From Photobacterium arenosum (lineage in GTDB: Bacteria; Pseudomonadota; Gammaproteobacteria; Enterobacterales; Vibrionaceae), in assembly GCF_014841115.1 (NCBI RefSeq), contig NZ_JACYTP010000001.1, positions 1 to 64,000 on the forward strand: a stretch of DNA of 64,000 bases, given 5' to 3'. Position numbers and translations under genes: made by a program. Under the pieces are notes generated by a model. It was not told where the DNA came from, made no database searches, and saw nothing but the letters and a program-made list of their open reading frames with translations. Shown here one piece after another: positions 1 through 9,600 of this stretch; position 1 is the first letter of the stretch, and each line of letters begins with the position of its first letter.

Positions 1-270
1 CAACTGCTGATAATTCATGGTAGTACTGCTTGTTTCTTTGGCGAGAAGAGCGTACCACTTTTAGCAGTTGGCTTCCTCTTCTACACCTTCCCATGAATGT
101 CGCACTTATTATCTGAAATCGGGTTTCATTTTATACATAGAGTCGTCTGTTGGCATGGAGATAATTTGTTATTTTCAAACCTTAGAGATTGATTTTAACA
201 ATCCGTAAACTTTCTGTTCCACGAGGGGAGCTGGAGTTGGAAGCGATTACCTCATGAAAGACACTGAAAT
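1..270. other. Gene-free left edge with a nested inverted repeat
   Basis: No convincing complete gene is visible here. An 8-bp inverted repeat (CAACTGCT at 1-8, AGCAGTTG at 63-70) encloses a second short one (TGGTA at 18-22, TACCA at 53-57). On the minus strand an ATG at 16-18 opens a frame MNYQQL that runs off the window. It has no clear ribosome binding site, so it could be the start of a truncated gene or chance. Nothing else recognisable was found up to the hairpin at 271. Confidence 0.3.
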
Positions 271-301
271 CTCAGCCCGGCCATAATCAGGCCGGGCTGA
301 G
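271..301 (-). terminator. Terminator-like hairpin after the small 322-507 gene
   Basis: A perfect 12-bp GC-rich stem (271-282 with 290-301) has a 7-nt loop. It lies 20 bp beyond the stop codon of the leftward small gene. No long U tract follows on either strand, so it is a hairpin that may act as a weak terminator or 3'-end stabiliser. Confidence 0.55.
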
Positions 302-321
302 GAATATCTTACTGGTGGTAA

Positions 322-507
322 TTACTCTCCATCATCGGGATAGAAGCGACCTTCCGGGGTGTAAGGTTCTTTATCATCCACAATACTGCGCTGGCCACGA
401 ATTTCTCTCAGTTGGTGTTCAAGCATTCTTACCTGCTGATAATCTCCCTCCTGATAAGCGGCTGTGAGGCGTAGTTCAATGTCTTCAATGCGTTCTCGGA
501 TACTCAT
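322..507 (-). CDS. Small hypothetical protein, 61 aa
   Basis: Function not recognised. The frame could be extended upstream, but the start chosen (ATG at 505-507) has a strong GGAGG ribosome binding site 6 bp upstream, giving a 61-residue acidic protein beginning MSIRERIEDIELRL. The first 45 residues are rich in Glu, Arg, Leu and Gln with heptad-like spacing and should form a helix or short coiled coil. The last 15 are rich in Asp, Glu and Pro (ending YPDDGE). No signal peptide or membrane segment is seen, so it is probably cytoplasmic. It lies downstream of malK on the same strand, but a malK terminator at 640-683 separates them, so it is probably its own transcription unit. Confidence 0.65.
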   Translation of the reverse strand: MSIRERIEDIELRLTAAYQEGDYQQVRMLEHQLREIRGQRSIVDDKEPYTPEGRFYPDDGE

Positions 508-639
508 TGTGACCTCCGGCTCAATAGCTGTGACACAGTGCCAGTCAGTGTCTTCCTGACACGTTCCACTAACAAGCATACTGTAAAAAAGCCGACCTGT
601 TTATTCCTATAAGAGGCAGGTTGTACTGTGTATTAGATG

Positions 640-683
640 TATTAGAAATAAAGAAACCGGAAAGCCAGATTGGCTCCCCGGTT
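640..683 (-). terminator. malK terminator
   Basis: Read on the minus strand, a 13-bp stem (683-671 with 667-655, two G-U pairs, 3-nt loop) is followed by a T-rich stretch (TTTCTTTATTTC). It lies about 80 bp after the malK stop, which fits a Rho-independent terminator for malK. Confidence 0.75.
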
Positions 684-760
684 ATTGAGATGAAAATGGA
701 GTAGATTCAGCTTTATAGCTAAATGGCAGGCGACTAAACTGATGCCCGGACGGATTGAGA

Positions 761-1870
761 TTACACCCCAAATTCCTGGAAGAGTCTGCGGCAAGCCAGG
801 CCGTCGCGATGGAACAGGTGACAGCGATGCGCCGGAATACCAACTTTGAGCACCTGGCCTGCATCGACATCCAGTATGTCTGGCTGACGGTACACGAAAT
901 CGGCATCAACCCCTTTAAGGTTCAGATAAACCTGAGTTTCGTTGCCCAGCTTTTCTACCACCTGAATATCACCTTCTACTGTGGCGTCACCTTCATCACC
1001 TGAGAGCAGGTGTTCAGGACGAATGCCCAGCGACATGCGGTCCCCGCGGGTGACTGTGGTGCCATCAACAGGGATCCAGAAAGTGGTGCCGTTAGCAAGC
1101 TGAACCATCACGCGATCTTTTTCAACCTGCTCGACAAACACGCTGATGAAATTCATTTTAGGCGAACCAATGAAGCCGGCAACAAACCGGTTCTCTGGGT
1201 AATGGTATAACTCAAGAGGCTTACCAACCTGAGAGACGAAACCGCCATCAAGCACGACAATCTTATCAGCCATCGTCATGGCTTCTACCTGATCATGGGT
1301 CACGTAGATCATGGTGCAACCGAGTTGTTTATGCAGTTTGGCGATTTCAATCCGCATTTGGACACGAAGCGAAGCGTCGAGATTGGACAAAGGCTCATCG
1401 AGCAGGAAGACATTCGGTTGCGCGACCAGTGTACGGCCAATAGCGACACGCTGACGCTGACCGCCTGACAAAGACTTGGGCTTGCGGTCTAAAAGGTGGC
1501 CTAACTGAAGGATGTCGGCGGCGTTTTCTACCCGCTTACGAATTTCTGCTTTATCGGCTTTCGCCAGTTTCATTCCGAACGACATATTGTCGAACAGGTT
1601 CAGGTGCGGATACAGCGCATAAGACTGAAAGACCATACCCACACCGCGCTGGGCAGGTGGGATATCATTCATACGCTGTTCACCTATGTATAAATCACCT
1701 GAGGTAATGTCTTCCAGGCCAGCAATACAGCGCAACAGAGTGGATTTACCGCAGCCTGATGGCCCGACAAACACCACAAATTCTCCTTCAGCGATATCCA
1801 GATTGACGTTTTTTGAAATCAGGTTATCGCCATAAGCTTTACTAACATTGCGTAAAGTGACACTCGCCAT
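761..1870 (-). CDS. malK: Maltose/maltodextrin ABC transporter ATP-binding protein MalK
   Basis: MalK is the ATPase of the maltose importer, binding MalF and MalG at the inner membrane; in enteric bacteria it also restrains MalT when transport is idle. The 369-residue product matches the usual length (about 371). Visible motifs are Walker [10 protein letters not shown] (36-44), Q-loop Gln82, signature LSGGQ (134-138), Walker B LLDEP (156-160) and H-loop His192, followed by a C-terminal regulatory domain with GIRPEH. An upstream in-frame extension exists, but the ATG at 1868-1870 is preceded by GAGGGAAG and gives the family N-terminus MASVTL. It is divergent from malEFG across a shared MalT/CRP control region. 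Confidence 0.96.
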   Translation of the reverse strand: MASVTLRNVSKAYGDNLISKNVNLDIAEGEFVVFVGPSGCGKSTLLRCIAGLEDITSGDLYIGEQRMNDIPPAQRGVGMVFQSYALYPHLNLFDNMSFGMKLAKADKAEIRKRVENAADILQLGHLLDRKPKSLSGGQRQRVAIGRTLVAQPNVFLLDEPLSNLDASLRVQMRIEIAKLHKQLGCTMIYVTHDQVEAMTMADKIVVLDGGFVSQVGKPLELYHYPENRFVAGFIGSPKMNFISVFVEQVEKDRVMVQLANGTTFWIPVDGTTVTRGDRMSLGIRPEHLLSGDEGDATVEGDIQVVEKLGNETQVYLNLKGVDADFVYRQPDILDVDAGQVLKVGIPAHRCHLFHRDGLACRRLFQEFGV

Positions 1871-2472
1871 CTGGCTTCCCTCTATATTTTGTCTCTGGCC
1901 CGCACAATGGTAGATGTCATTAGGCGTGCCAGTAAAGTCGGTGTAGAAAAAACAGGGTAGCGCCCAAAGTACAGCGGCATTGGAGTGGCTGCTACCCGTA
2001 AACTGCGAAAATGACTTCCCCAACATTCTCGCAGGTGTGACGATGCCAAGTGGTGGACATCAATGTTGCTTCATGCAGCAACAATCAACAATAAAAAGAC
2101 AGTTTACCGTTGAACACGCTCAAGCCTTGTTGAGGTTGATGTCATTGTGCGGAAAACACCTTAATACAACATCCTCCCTGCACTATTCTTCTCAGGGGGA
2201 TGAGTGGGGGAGGAGTATTCAGATCACATTTTCTCAGACGTCGTGCTGCCTGTTGAAATCATTGCAAGTAGTATGTGCTCTCTGTCACGAATGGTCGTTG
2301 TTTTTTGAACTTGGTCACCTCCGTAAATGATAAGGATCACGATTTCCACTCTGCGCTATGGGGGGCGTAGCGTCTGGGATGATGCTTCATAGGGATGACT
2401 GATAGATGATAGAGGCTGGAAAATGTGTTGCCGATTGAAAACGCAACGATAACCATCTGGAAGGATATAACA
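1871..2472. promoter_or_regulatory. Divergent malK / malEFG control region
   Basis: This 600-bp gene-free stretch separates malK from malE. Nonamers resembling the MalT box (GGGGATGAG / GGGGAGGAG) are at 2171-2179 (minus, AGGGAGGAT), 2196-2204 (plus, GGGGATGAG), 2207-2215 (plus, GGGGAGGAG), 2375-2383 (plus, TGGGATGAT) and 2391-2399 (plus, AGGGATGAC). A CRP-like site, TGTGC-N6-TCACG, lies at 2274-2289 between the two clusters, and a strong CRP half-site (AGATCACATTT) begins at 2221. Five MalT boxes around CRP sites is the known plan of the E. coli malE-malK region. The reading frame in 1980-2330 has no family resemblance and is treated as noise. Confidence 0.8.
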
Positions 2473-3654
2473 ATGAAGAAAGTCCTCAGTACTGTCGCAC
2501 TCTGTACCCTTGCCGCACTCAGTTCTGTTTCAGCGCATGCTGCTATTGAAGAAGGTCAGATCACTATCTGGATTAATGGTGATAAAGGCTATACTGGCCT
2601 GGCCGAAGTGGGCAAAAAGTTTGAAGCTGACACGGGCATCAAAGTCACGGTTGAACATCCTGATAAGTTGGAGGAGAAATTCCCTCAGCTGGCATCAACC
2701 GGTGATGGTCCGGATATCGTACTCTGGGCACACGACCGTTTTGGTGGCTACGCTCAGGCAGGCCTGCTGACAGAAGTGAAACCTTCTGATGCGTATCGTA
2801 GCAAGTTTGCTGATTTTACCTGGGATGCCGTGTCGTACAACGGTAAATACGTAGGTTATCCGGTTGCGGTAGAAGCATTATCATTGATTTATAACAAAGA
2901 TTTACTGCCTGATCCGCCAAAGAACTGGGAAGACGTGGTTGCTCTGGATGCTGAGCTGAAAAAGCAAGGTAAACGCGCCATTATGTGGAACCTGCAAGAA
3001 CCCTTCTTTACCTGGCCACTGCTTGCAGCTGACGGCGGTTATGCCTTTAAATTCACCGCTTCCGGCTATGACGCGAAAGATGTTGGCGTAAACAACGAGG
3101 GCGCAAAGCGTTCCATGAGCTTTGTGAAGAGCCTGGTTGATAAAGGTGTGATTGCCCCTGACGTCGATTATGCCATCGCTGAGGCTGGTTTTAACAAAGG
3201 TGATGTGGCTATGACAATCAATGGCCCCTGGTCTTGGGCGAACATTGATAAAGCGGGCATTAATTATGGCGTGGCCATGCTGCCTAAGTTGAATGGCAAT
3301 CCGTCCAAGCCATTTGTTGGCGTACTGACTGCAGGTATCAGCTCTGCTTCGCCAAACAAAGATCTGGCCGTTGAGTTTATTGAGAACTATCTGCTGACTA
3401 ACGATGGTCTGCGGACTGTCAACAATGACACCCCGCTGGGTGCGGTTGCGTTGAATTCGTTTCAGGAAGAGCTGAGCTCGGATGCCCGTATTTCTGCGAC
3501 GATGGGGAATGCGATGAACGGTGAAGTCATGCCGAATATTCCTCAGATGTCTTCTTTCTGGTATGCAGAGAAAGCAGCGATTAACAATGTGGTTAACGGG
3601 CGTCAGTCTGTGGAAGACGCATTAAATACTGTTGCTGATCGAATGACCAAGTAA
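2473..3654 (+). CDS. malE: Maltose/maltodextrin-binding protein MalE
   Basis: MalE is the periplasmic receptor that captures maltose and maltodextrins and delivers them to MalFGK2. The start at ATG 2473 has AAGGA upstream and gives a classical signal peptide, [23 protein letters not shown], so the upstream in-frame ATG at 2425 is rejected; cleavage is probably after AHA. The 393-residue length is close to the E. coli protein (396). The mature part starts [19 protein letters not shown] and contains [19 protein letters not shown] and the family C-terminus with a repeated Val-Asp-Ala-Leu helix. It is the first gene of malEFG, followed by a stable hairpin (3666-3687) that probably sets its expression above malFG. 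Confidence 0.96.
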   Translation: MKKVLSTVALCTLAALSSVSAHAAIEEGQITIWINGDKGYTGLAEVGKKFEADTGIKVTVEHPDKLEEKFPQLASTGDGPDIVLWAHDRFGGYAQAGLLTEVKPSDAYRSKFADFTWDAVSYNGKYVGYPVAVEALSLIYNKDLLPDPPKNWEDVVALDAELKKQGKRAIMWNLQEPFFTWPLLAADGGYAFKFTASGYDAKDVGVNNEGAKRSMSFVKSLVDKGVIAPDVDYAIAEAGFNKGDVAMTINGPWSWANIDKAGINYGVAMLPKLNGNPSKPFVGVLTAGISSASPNKDLAVEFIENYLLTNDGLRTVNNDTPLGAVALNSFQEELSSDARISATMGNAMNGEVMPNIPQMSSFWYAEKAAINNVVNGRQSVEDALNTVADRMTK

Positions 3655-3665
3655 ACTTACCTATC

Positions 3666-3687
3666 GGAGCAAGCACCTGCTTGCTCC
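3666..3687 (+). repeat. Intercistronic hairpin between malE and malF
   Basis: A perfect 9-bp stem (GGAGCAAGC 3666-3674, GCTTGCTCC 3679-3687) with a 4-nt loop lies 12 bp after the malE stop and 29 bp before malF. No U tract follows, so it is more like an mRNA-stabilising or partial-attenuation structure than a terminator. E. coli carries REP sequences at the same position that protect malE mRNA. Confidence 0.7.
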
Positions 3688-3715
3688 TTCCTCAGACGTA
3701 CTGCGAGGAACGCTG

Positions 3716-5302
3716 ATGCAGTCTCATCATGTTGCCGAACTGGCCCTTGACGCTACCGATATGACAATGAACTCAAAAAACAAACCTGCCCTGCGAACCT
3801 GGCTCAAGTGGGCCGCGCTGGGCGGAGTGAGCGCCATTAACGGTTATGCCACCATACTTATGTATGCACGTGCTGAATATGCGTTTGCATTACTGACCCT
3901 TATTCTGACAGCTCTGGGCGTTTATGTGTTTGCCCGCAAGAGTACCTATGCGCATCGTTATATTTATCCGGGTGTCGCCGGGATGATTCTGTTTATCATC
4001 TTTCCTCTCGTGTATACCGTTGGCCTCTCCTTCACAAACTACAGCGGGAGCAACCAGCTTAGCTTTCAGCGCGCCCAGTCAGTGTTAATGGAACAGTCCT
4101 TTCAGACAGGTGAAAGCTATAGCTTTTCTCTGTATGGCGAGGAGGGGCGCTATCAGTTAGCACTCAATACTCAGGATGGCTGGTATCTGAGTGAACCCAT
4201 TGACCTGAAGGCATTGCCTGAATCGTTAAGCTTGTCTCTGTCCCAACAGCCGTCGACAGATGCGGCGCCACTAAAAACAGTGATTCAGAACCGTCAGCAG
4301 TTGAGCGCTCTGGTCGTCAGCTTGCCAAACGGCGAAAAACTGACAATGTCAGGCTTGCGTAAGTTTGCCGCCAGCCAGTCGCTTTTTGCACTGCAGAATG
4401 ATGGTGAAACGCTGATCAACCAACAGACCAAGCAGGTGTACAAACCCAATTGGGAAACGGGTTATTATCAGGAAGTCAACGAGGCAGGGCAGTTTATCGG
4501 CGAGTCGATGTCGCCGGGCTTTATCGTCAACAGCGGCTGGGACAACTTCACCCGGATATTTACCGATCCTGGTATTCAGGGGCCATTTGTCAGTATTTTT
4601 ATCTGGACCATAGTGTTCTCGGCCCTGACTGTTGTGTTCACTCTGGCGGTTGGTGTCGTACTGGCACAGGTGGTGTCCTGGGAGGCATTGAAAGGACGTG
4701 GCCTTTACCGCGTGCTGCTCATTTTGCCTTATGCCGTACCTGCCTTTATTTCGATTCTTATATTCAAAGGCCTGTTTAATCAGAGTTTTGGCGAAATTAA
4801 TCAGGTATTACAAGGTCTGTTTGGCTTGAGTCCATCATGGTTCACCGATCCGTTTCTGGCTAAAACCATGATTCTGATTGTGAACACCTGGCTGGGATAC
4901 CCTTATATGATGATTCTGGCAATGGGCCTGCTGAAAGCCATTCCTGATGATTTGTATGAAGCTTCCGCCATGGATGGGGCTGGCCCGTTGGATAACTTCT
5001 TCCGCATTACGCTGCCCATGCTGGTGAAACCGATGGTGCCACTCTTGATTGCCAGTTTTGCCTTTAACTTTAATAACTTTGTATTGATTCAACTGCTGAC
5101 AAACGGCGCGCCGGATATGCTGGGTACCAGCGTACCTGCCGGTCATACGGATCTTCTGGTGAGTTATACCTATCGCATTGCTTTTGAAGGTGCGGGCGGA
5201 CAGGATTTTGGTTTGGCTGGTGCGATTGCCACATTGATATTCTTGCTGGTAGGCGGATTGTCGTTACTGAATATGAAATTCACAAAACTGGATGCTGAGT
5301 AA
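3716..5302 (+). CDS. malF: Maltose ABC transporter permease MalF
   Basis: MalF is one of the two membrane subunits of the maltose importer and contacts MalE, MalG and MalK. The product has 528 residues (E. coli 514). N-terminal membrane segments (about residues 35-105) are followed by a large periplasmic insertion (about 115-280, the P2 domain that contacts MalE), then the permease core. The cytoplasmic EAA loop that docks on MalK is visible as [20 protein letters not shown] from residue 415. The start has GAGGA upstream. It lies between malE and malG, only 11 bp before malG, and is clearly cotranscribed. Confidence 0.95.
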   Translation: MQSHHVAELALDATDMTMNSKNKPALRTWLKWAALGGVSAINGYATILMYARAEYAFALLTLILTALGVYVFARKSTYAHRYIYPGVAGMILFIIFPLVYTVGLSFTNYSGSNQLSFQRAQSVLMEQSFQTGESYSFSLYGEEGRYQLALNTQDGWYLSEPIDLKALPESLSLSLSQQPSTDAAPLKTVIQNRQQLSALVVSLPNGEKLTMSGLRKFAASQSLFALQNDGETLINQQTKQVYKPNWETGYYQEVNEAGQFIGESMSPGFIVNSGWDNFTRIFTDPGIQGPFVSIFIWTIVFSALTVVFTLAVGVVLAQVVSWEALKGRGLYRVLLILPYAVPAFISILIFKGLFNQSFGEINQVLQGLFGLSPSWFTDPFLAKTMILIVNTWLGYPYMMILAMGLLKAIPDDLYEASAMDGAGPLDNFFRITLPMLVKPMVPLLIASFAFNFNNFVLIQLLTNGAPDMLGTSVPAGHTDLLVSYTYRIAFEGAGGQDFGLAGAIATLIFLLVGGLSLLNMKFTKLDAE

Positions 5303-5313
5303 GGGGAAGACTC

Positions 5314-6204
5314 ATGGCGATGGTACAACCAAAATCTTTGAAATATCGCGTTTGGGCGACGCATATAGCAATGTGGTGCTTTCTGGCGCTGATCATGCTG
5401 CCACTGTTGATGGTAGTCGCTATTTCCTTCCGTGAAGGGAATTATGCCTCTGGTGAACTTATCCCAAGTGATCCGTCGCTGGAACACTGGAAACTGGCGT
5501 TAGGGATTGCTGTCGAACATGCCGATGGCAGTAAAACAATGCCGCCGTTTCCGGTACTGACCTGGCTTTGGAATTCTGTGAAAGTTGCCGGGCTCACTGC
5601 CATCGGAATTGTGGCATTGTCCACAACTTGCGCTTACGCTTTTGCCAGAATGCGCTTTGCCGGTAAAAGCCAAATTCTGCGTGCTATGCTGATATTACAG
5701 ATGTTTCCGCCAGTTTTGGCATTGGTAGCATTGTATGCATTGTTCGACCGCCTGGGAGCCTATGTTCCGTTTCTTGGCATGAATACTCACGGTGGTGTGA
5801 TCTTTGCTTACATGGGAGGTATTGCTCTGCACGTGTGGACAATAAAAGGGTACTTTGAATCCATCGACAACTCACTGGAAGAAGCAGCAGCGTTAGATGG
5901 GGCAAGCCCATGGCAGGCATTCAGGCTGGTTTTGCTACCGTTATCTGTACCTATCCTGTCTGTAGTGTTTATTCTTTCGTTTATTGCCGCTGTAACCGAA
6001 GTTCCTGTTGCATCCTTGTTATTACGTGATGTAAATTCCTACACGTTAGCTGTTGGAATGCAGCAATATTTGTATCCGCAAAATTATCTATGGGGTGACT
6101 TCGCAGCCGCTGCTGTGTTGTCTGCATTACCGATTACTCTGGTATTTTTGCTGGCTCAGAAATTTCTTGTCGGTGGTCTGACTGCCGGAGGGGTAAAAGG
6201 ATAA
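5314..6204 (+). CDS. malG: Maltose ABC transporter permease MalG
   Basis: MalG is the second membrane subunit of the maltose importer. The product has 296 residues, the same length as E. coli MalG. It has six predicted membrane helices and the EAA loop [20 protein letters not shown] from residue 189, the MalK docking site. The C-terminus ends [12 protein letters not shown], the typical MalG tail that reaches into the MalK nucleotide site region. The start is supported by AAGGGGAAG a few bases upstream. It is the last gene of malEFG, with a hairpin at 6214-6239 and a strong terminator at 6372-6397. Confidence 0.95.
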   Translation: MAMVQPKSLKYRVWATHIAMWCFLALIMLPLLMVVAISFREGNYASGELIPSDPSLEHWKLALGIAVEHADGSKTMPPFPVLTWLWNSVKVAGLTAIGIVALSTTCAYAFARMRFAGKSQILRAMLILQMFPPVLALVALYALFDRLGAYVPFLGMNTHGGVIFAYMGGIALHVWTIKGYFESIDNSLEEAAALDGASPWQAFRLVLLPLSVPILSVVFILSFIAAVTEVPVASLLLRDVNSYTLAVGMQQYLYPQNYLWGDFAAAAVLSALPITLVFLLAQKFLVGGLTAGGVKG

Positions 6205-6213
6205 TTATAAACA

Positions 6214-6239
6214 GGCCTGCTTTCACTTAGGTGCAGGCC
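6214..6239 (+). other. Hairpin just downstream of malG
   Basis: GGCCTGC (6214-6220) pairs with GCAGGCC (6233-6239) across a 12-nt loop. There is no U tract, so termination probably happens at the next hairpin (6372-6397). This one may mark the 3' end of processed malEFG mRNA. Confidence 0.5.
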
Positions 6240-6371
6240 ACTCCCGAGATGAATACTTAGCTTTGGTTTGGCCGCCGATCTGTTAAGTCACTTCTCTCAC
6301 ATTATTGGCGTTGCTGCATAGCTGGACCTTCTCTCTGTTTTTATACAGACAGTGGTTTGATTGGTAACCAT

Positions 6372-6397
6372 AGCCCGGTGTTTTCACCGGGCTTTTT
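6372..6397 (+). terminator. Strong Rho-independent terminator downstream of malEFG
   Basis: AGCCCGGTG (6372-6380) and CACCGGGCT (6385-6393) form a perfect 9-bp stem with a TTTT loop, followed by TTTTATT. It lies 168 bp beyond the malG stop, leaving room for a long 3' UTR or a 3'-derived small RNA. Confidence 0.9.
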
Positions 6398-6669
6398 ATT
6401 ATTGGAGCAATCAATACCATTACATTTCGAAGGGAGCTTCTGACGTTCGCTCATAGCCATTCCCATTAGTCCCGCCCACTTTTCCCTCTTTAAACGCCAC
6501 CTGAAGAATGTGTCTTTTATTCATACAGTGAATCCTGGATATTGAACTTTTTTGCTTGCAATAATTTTACTTGTGTTTGTGGACAAAAATAATAATCTGA
6601 TATGCGACTCGTTTTATTGTGAATGAGTTGGTACGGGTTAATCAGTGTTCGAAGTGCAGGGAGCAGGCA
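6398..6669 (+). promoter_or_regulatory. AT-rich leader region of the adhesin operon
   Basis: This 270-bp gap between the mal terminator and the adhesin start becomes AT-rich from about 6540 to 6600. Promoter-like hexamers (TTGAAC near 6543, several TAATAAT-like tracts) are present, but none has convincing spacing. The clear signal is AGGGAG at 6658-6663, six bases before the ATG at 6670, which decides the adhesin start over the ATG at 6619. Confidence 0.4.
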
Positions 6670-9600
6670 ATGGATCCAATATTTTATATTGAGATTGAGG
6701 GGGTCATCTGGAAAGTGATGCCAGACGGAAGCTGGCAAAGACTGGCTCCGGATGAGCACATGGATCCAGCCATCACGCTGGTAGAAGATACCGCTCAGCT
6801 TGAGCAAGCCGTACAAGTTGGCGAGCAAGACTCCTCATCGTCGGTTCCGGCAGCTTCTGACATTGATACCCCTGCATCATCAACATCGACCTCTTCAGAC
6901 GATAGCCAGGATCTCTCCAGCGACAGCGCAGGCTTTGTTACTTATATCTCGCCAGATTTACCTGAAGTGTTGCCGGAAGCCGGCTTCAACACCCAGCCGA
7001 CTTCGTACCGGGCTGAAACGAATTCTCCGGCTGACGGTGTACTCAATCTGCTTAGTACAGAAGCCAGACTGACGGTACAGATTGATGACGGTGGTGATGG
7101 CTATGAAAATCGATTTGAAGTGCCTTCGGTAACGATCAGCGGTGATGCCTTTGAAATCCGGGACGGCTGGACCATTTCCGTGACTGTCACTGATGTAAAC
7201 GGACAAACAGTGTCGCTGACAGCAAAAGTCAGGGATGAAAGGTACGAGATTGATAATGTTGATTTGAGCGGCCTTGCCGAAGGGCCACTGAACGTTTATG
7301 CCATTGCTACAGACGCACTGGATAATAGCGTTGATGCGACGGATGCCACCATTAAGGACACACTGGCCGAGCTCAGCGTGGACATAGACGGCAACGGCGA
7401 TAACTATCTCAATCTGGCCGAAATCAGTCAGGATCAAACCAAAGTCACACTACAGCTGACTCATGTCGAAGATGGACAGGCCGTAAAAGTCGTCATTTCT
7501 GATTCTTCGGGTAACACTCTGGATTATGATGGTATCGTTTCAGGTGGCCAGGTTGTACTGGAGCAACTGGATCTGTCATCACTGTCTGATGGCCAGTTAA
7601 CCGTTAGTGCTGTCACCAAAGATGTGGCGGGCAACCCGGCCTCTGGCACAGACACCATCATCAAAGATACTCAAGCTGCTATCACTGTGGGTGTATTTGG
7701 TAATGGTGATGATTACCTCAATAAAGAAGAGTCTCTGTCAAGCTGGGCTGGCGGAACCGTTACTCATGTAGAAAACGGGCAGTCTGTCTATGTCACTGTG
7801 ACGGATTCAGCCGGTACAAGCATTCAGGTTGAAACCCAAGTCATCAACGGCAAGTGGCTCGCAACTGGTGATATCTCGTCGTTGGCGGACGGTGAGGTAA
7901 CAGTAACGGCAGAAACCACGGATATTGCAGGTAATCCAGCGATCAGTACGGACACCATCATCAAAGATACTCAGGCCGCCGTCACAGTGGATATCGACGG
8001 GCAGGGTGATAATTTCCTCAATCAGTTTGAAGTTCCCGTCAGCGATATCACAGGCACAGTCGATAATGTCGAAGACGGCCAGACGGTGTTCGTCACCATT
8101 ACAGACATCAATGGCGATACAGTGACCGCTCAAACCACGGTAGCCGGCGGAGCCTGGAGCCTGCCGGATCTGGATCTCAGCGGCTTGTCAGACGGCGAAC
8201 TGAGGGTACAGGCGGACACCACAGACATCGCAGGCAACCCGGCTACCAATACAGACACCATCATTAAAGATACCCAGGCCGCTGTGACTGTCGGGGTGTT
8301 CGGTAATGGTGATAACGTTATCAACCAGGCCGAATCAGTCTCCAGCTGGGCCGGTGGTACAGTGACCCATGTTGAAGACGGTCAGACAGTGACGGTATCG
8401 GCCACTGATATCAACGGGCTGACTGTTCAGACGCAGACGACTGTGGTGGACGGTAAGTGGGTGGTGAACGGCGATGTGTCGTCGCTGGCGGACGGTGAGC
8501 TGACCATTAAAGTCGAGACAGTCGATGTGGCGGGTAACCCGGCTTCCAGCATCACCAGCATATTAAAAGATACGCAGGCGGCCATCACGGTAGATATTGA
8601 CGGCAAAGGCGATAACTATCTCAACAAAGCCGAAGTTCCTGTCTCTGATATCACAGGGACAGTCAATCACGTTGAAGACGGCCAGAGCGTCACTGTCACC
8701 ATCACAGACATTCATGGTGCGACTGTGACAACAGAAGCCACTGTTTCTGCAGGCGTCTGGTCTGTCGACGATCTGGATCTCAGCAGCCTGGCAGACGGCG
8801 AGCTGACGGTTCTGGCGGAAACCACAGACTTAGCAGGCAACCCGGCCTCAAACACAGATACCATCCTCAAAGACACGCAGGCGGGCCTCACAGTTACCAT
8901 AGACGGCAAAGGGGATGACTTCCTCAATGCGGCTGAAGCCCCTGTCAGTGATCTTTCCGGTACGGTCGACAACGTAGAAGACGGTCAGATTGTGTCTGTC
9001 ACTGTGACTGATGTTAACGGTGACACTGTCACCAAAGGCACCACAGTCTCGGGGGGTGTCTGGTCTGTCGACGATCTGGATCTCAGTAGCCTGGCGGACG
9101 GCGAGCTGACGGTGCTGGCAGAAACTACGGATATCGCAGGTAACCCGGCCGCCAATACCGATACTATCGTCAAAGATACACAGGCGGCCATTTCGGTTGA
9201 AATAGTAAGCCATGGTGATAACTATCTGAATAAGCAAGAGTCCGAGTCGAGCTGGGCTGGCGGTACGGTGTCCAATGTGGAAGACGGCCAGACTGTGCAC
9301 ATTACCGTCACGGATTCGTCAGGAAAGGTGGTGGAGCTGGAAACGACTGTCGTTGATGGCAAATGGACCATCAACGGCGATATCTCGTCACTGGCCGAAG
9401 GTGAACTGACAGTCAAAGCCGACACCACGGACCTGGCAGGCAACCCGGCCACATCAGCAGCCTCGGTGATAAAAGACACACTGGCCGCCGTCACAGTGGA
9501 TATCGACGGGCAGGGCGATAATTTCCTCAATCAGTTTGAAGCTCCCGTCAGCGATATCACAGGCACAGTCGATAATGTCGAAGACGGCCAGACGGTGTTC

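Noticed and set aside
1980..2330. A 116-codon frame in the malK-malE intergenic region
   Set aside because: It covers the MalT and CRP sites, has no ribosome binding site and resembles no protein.
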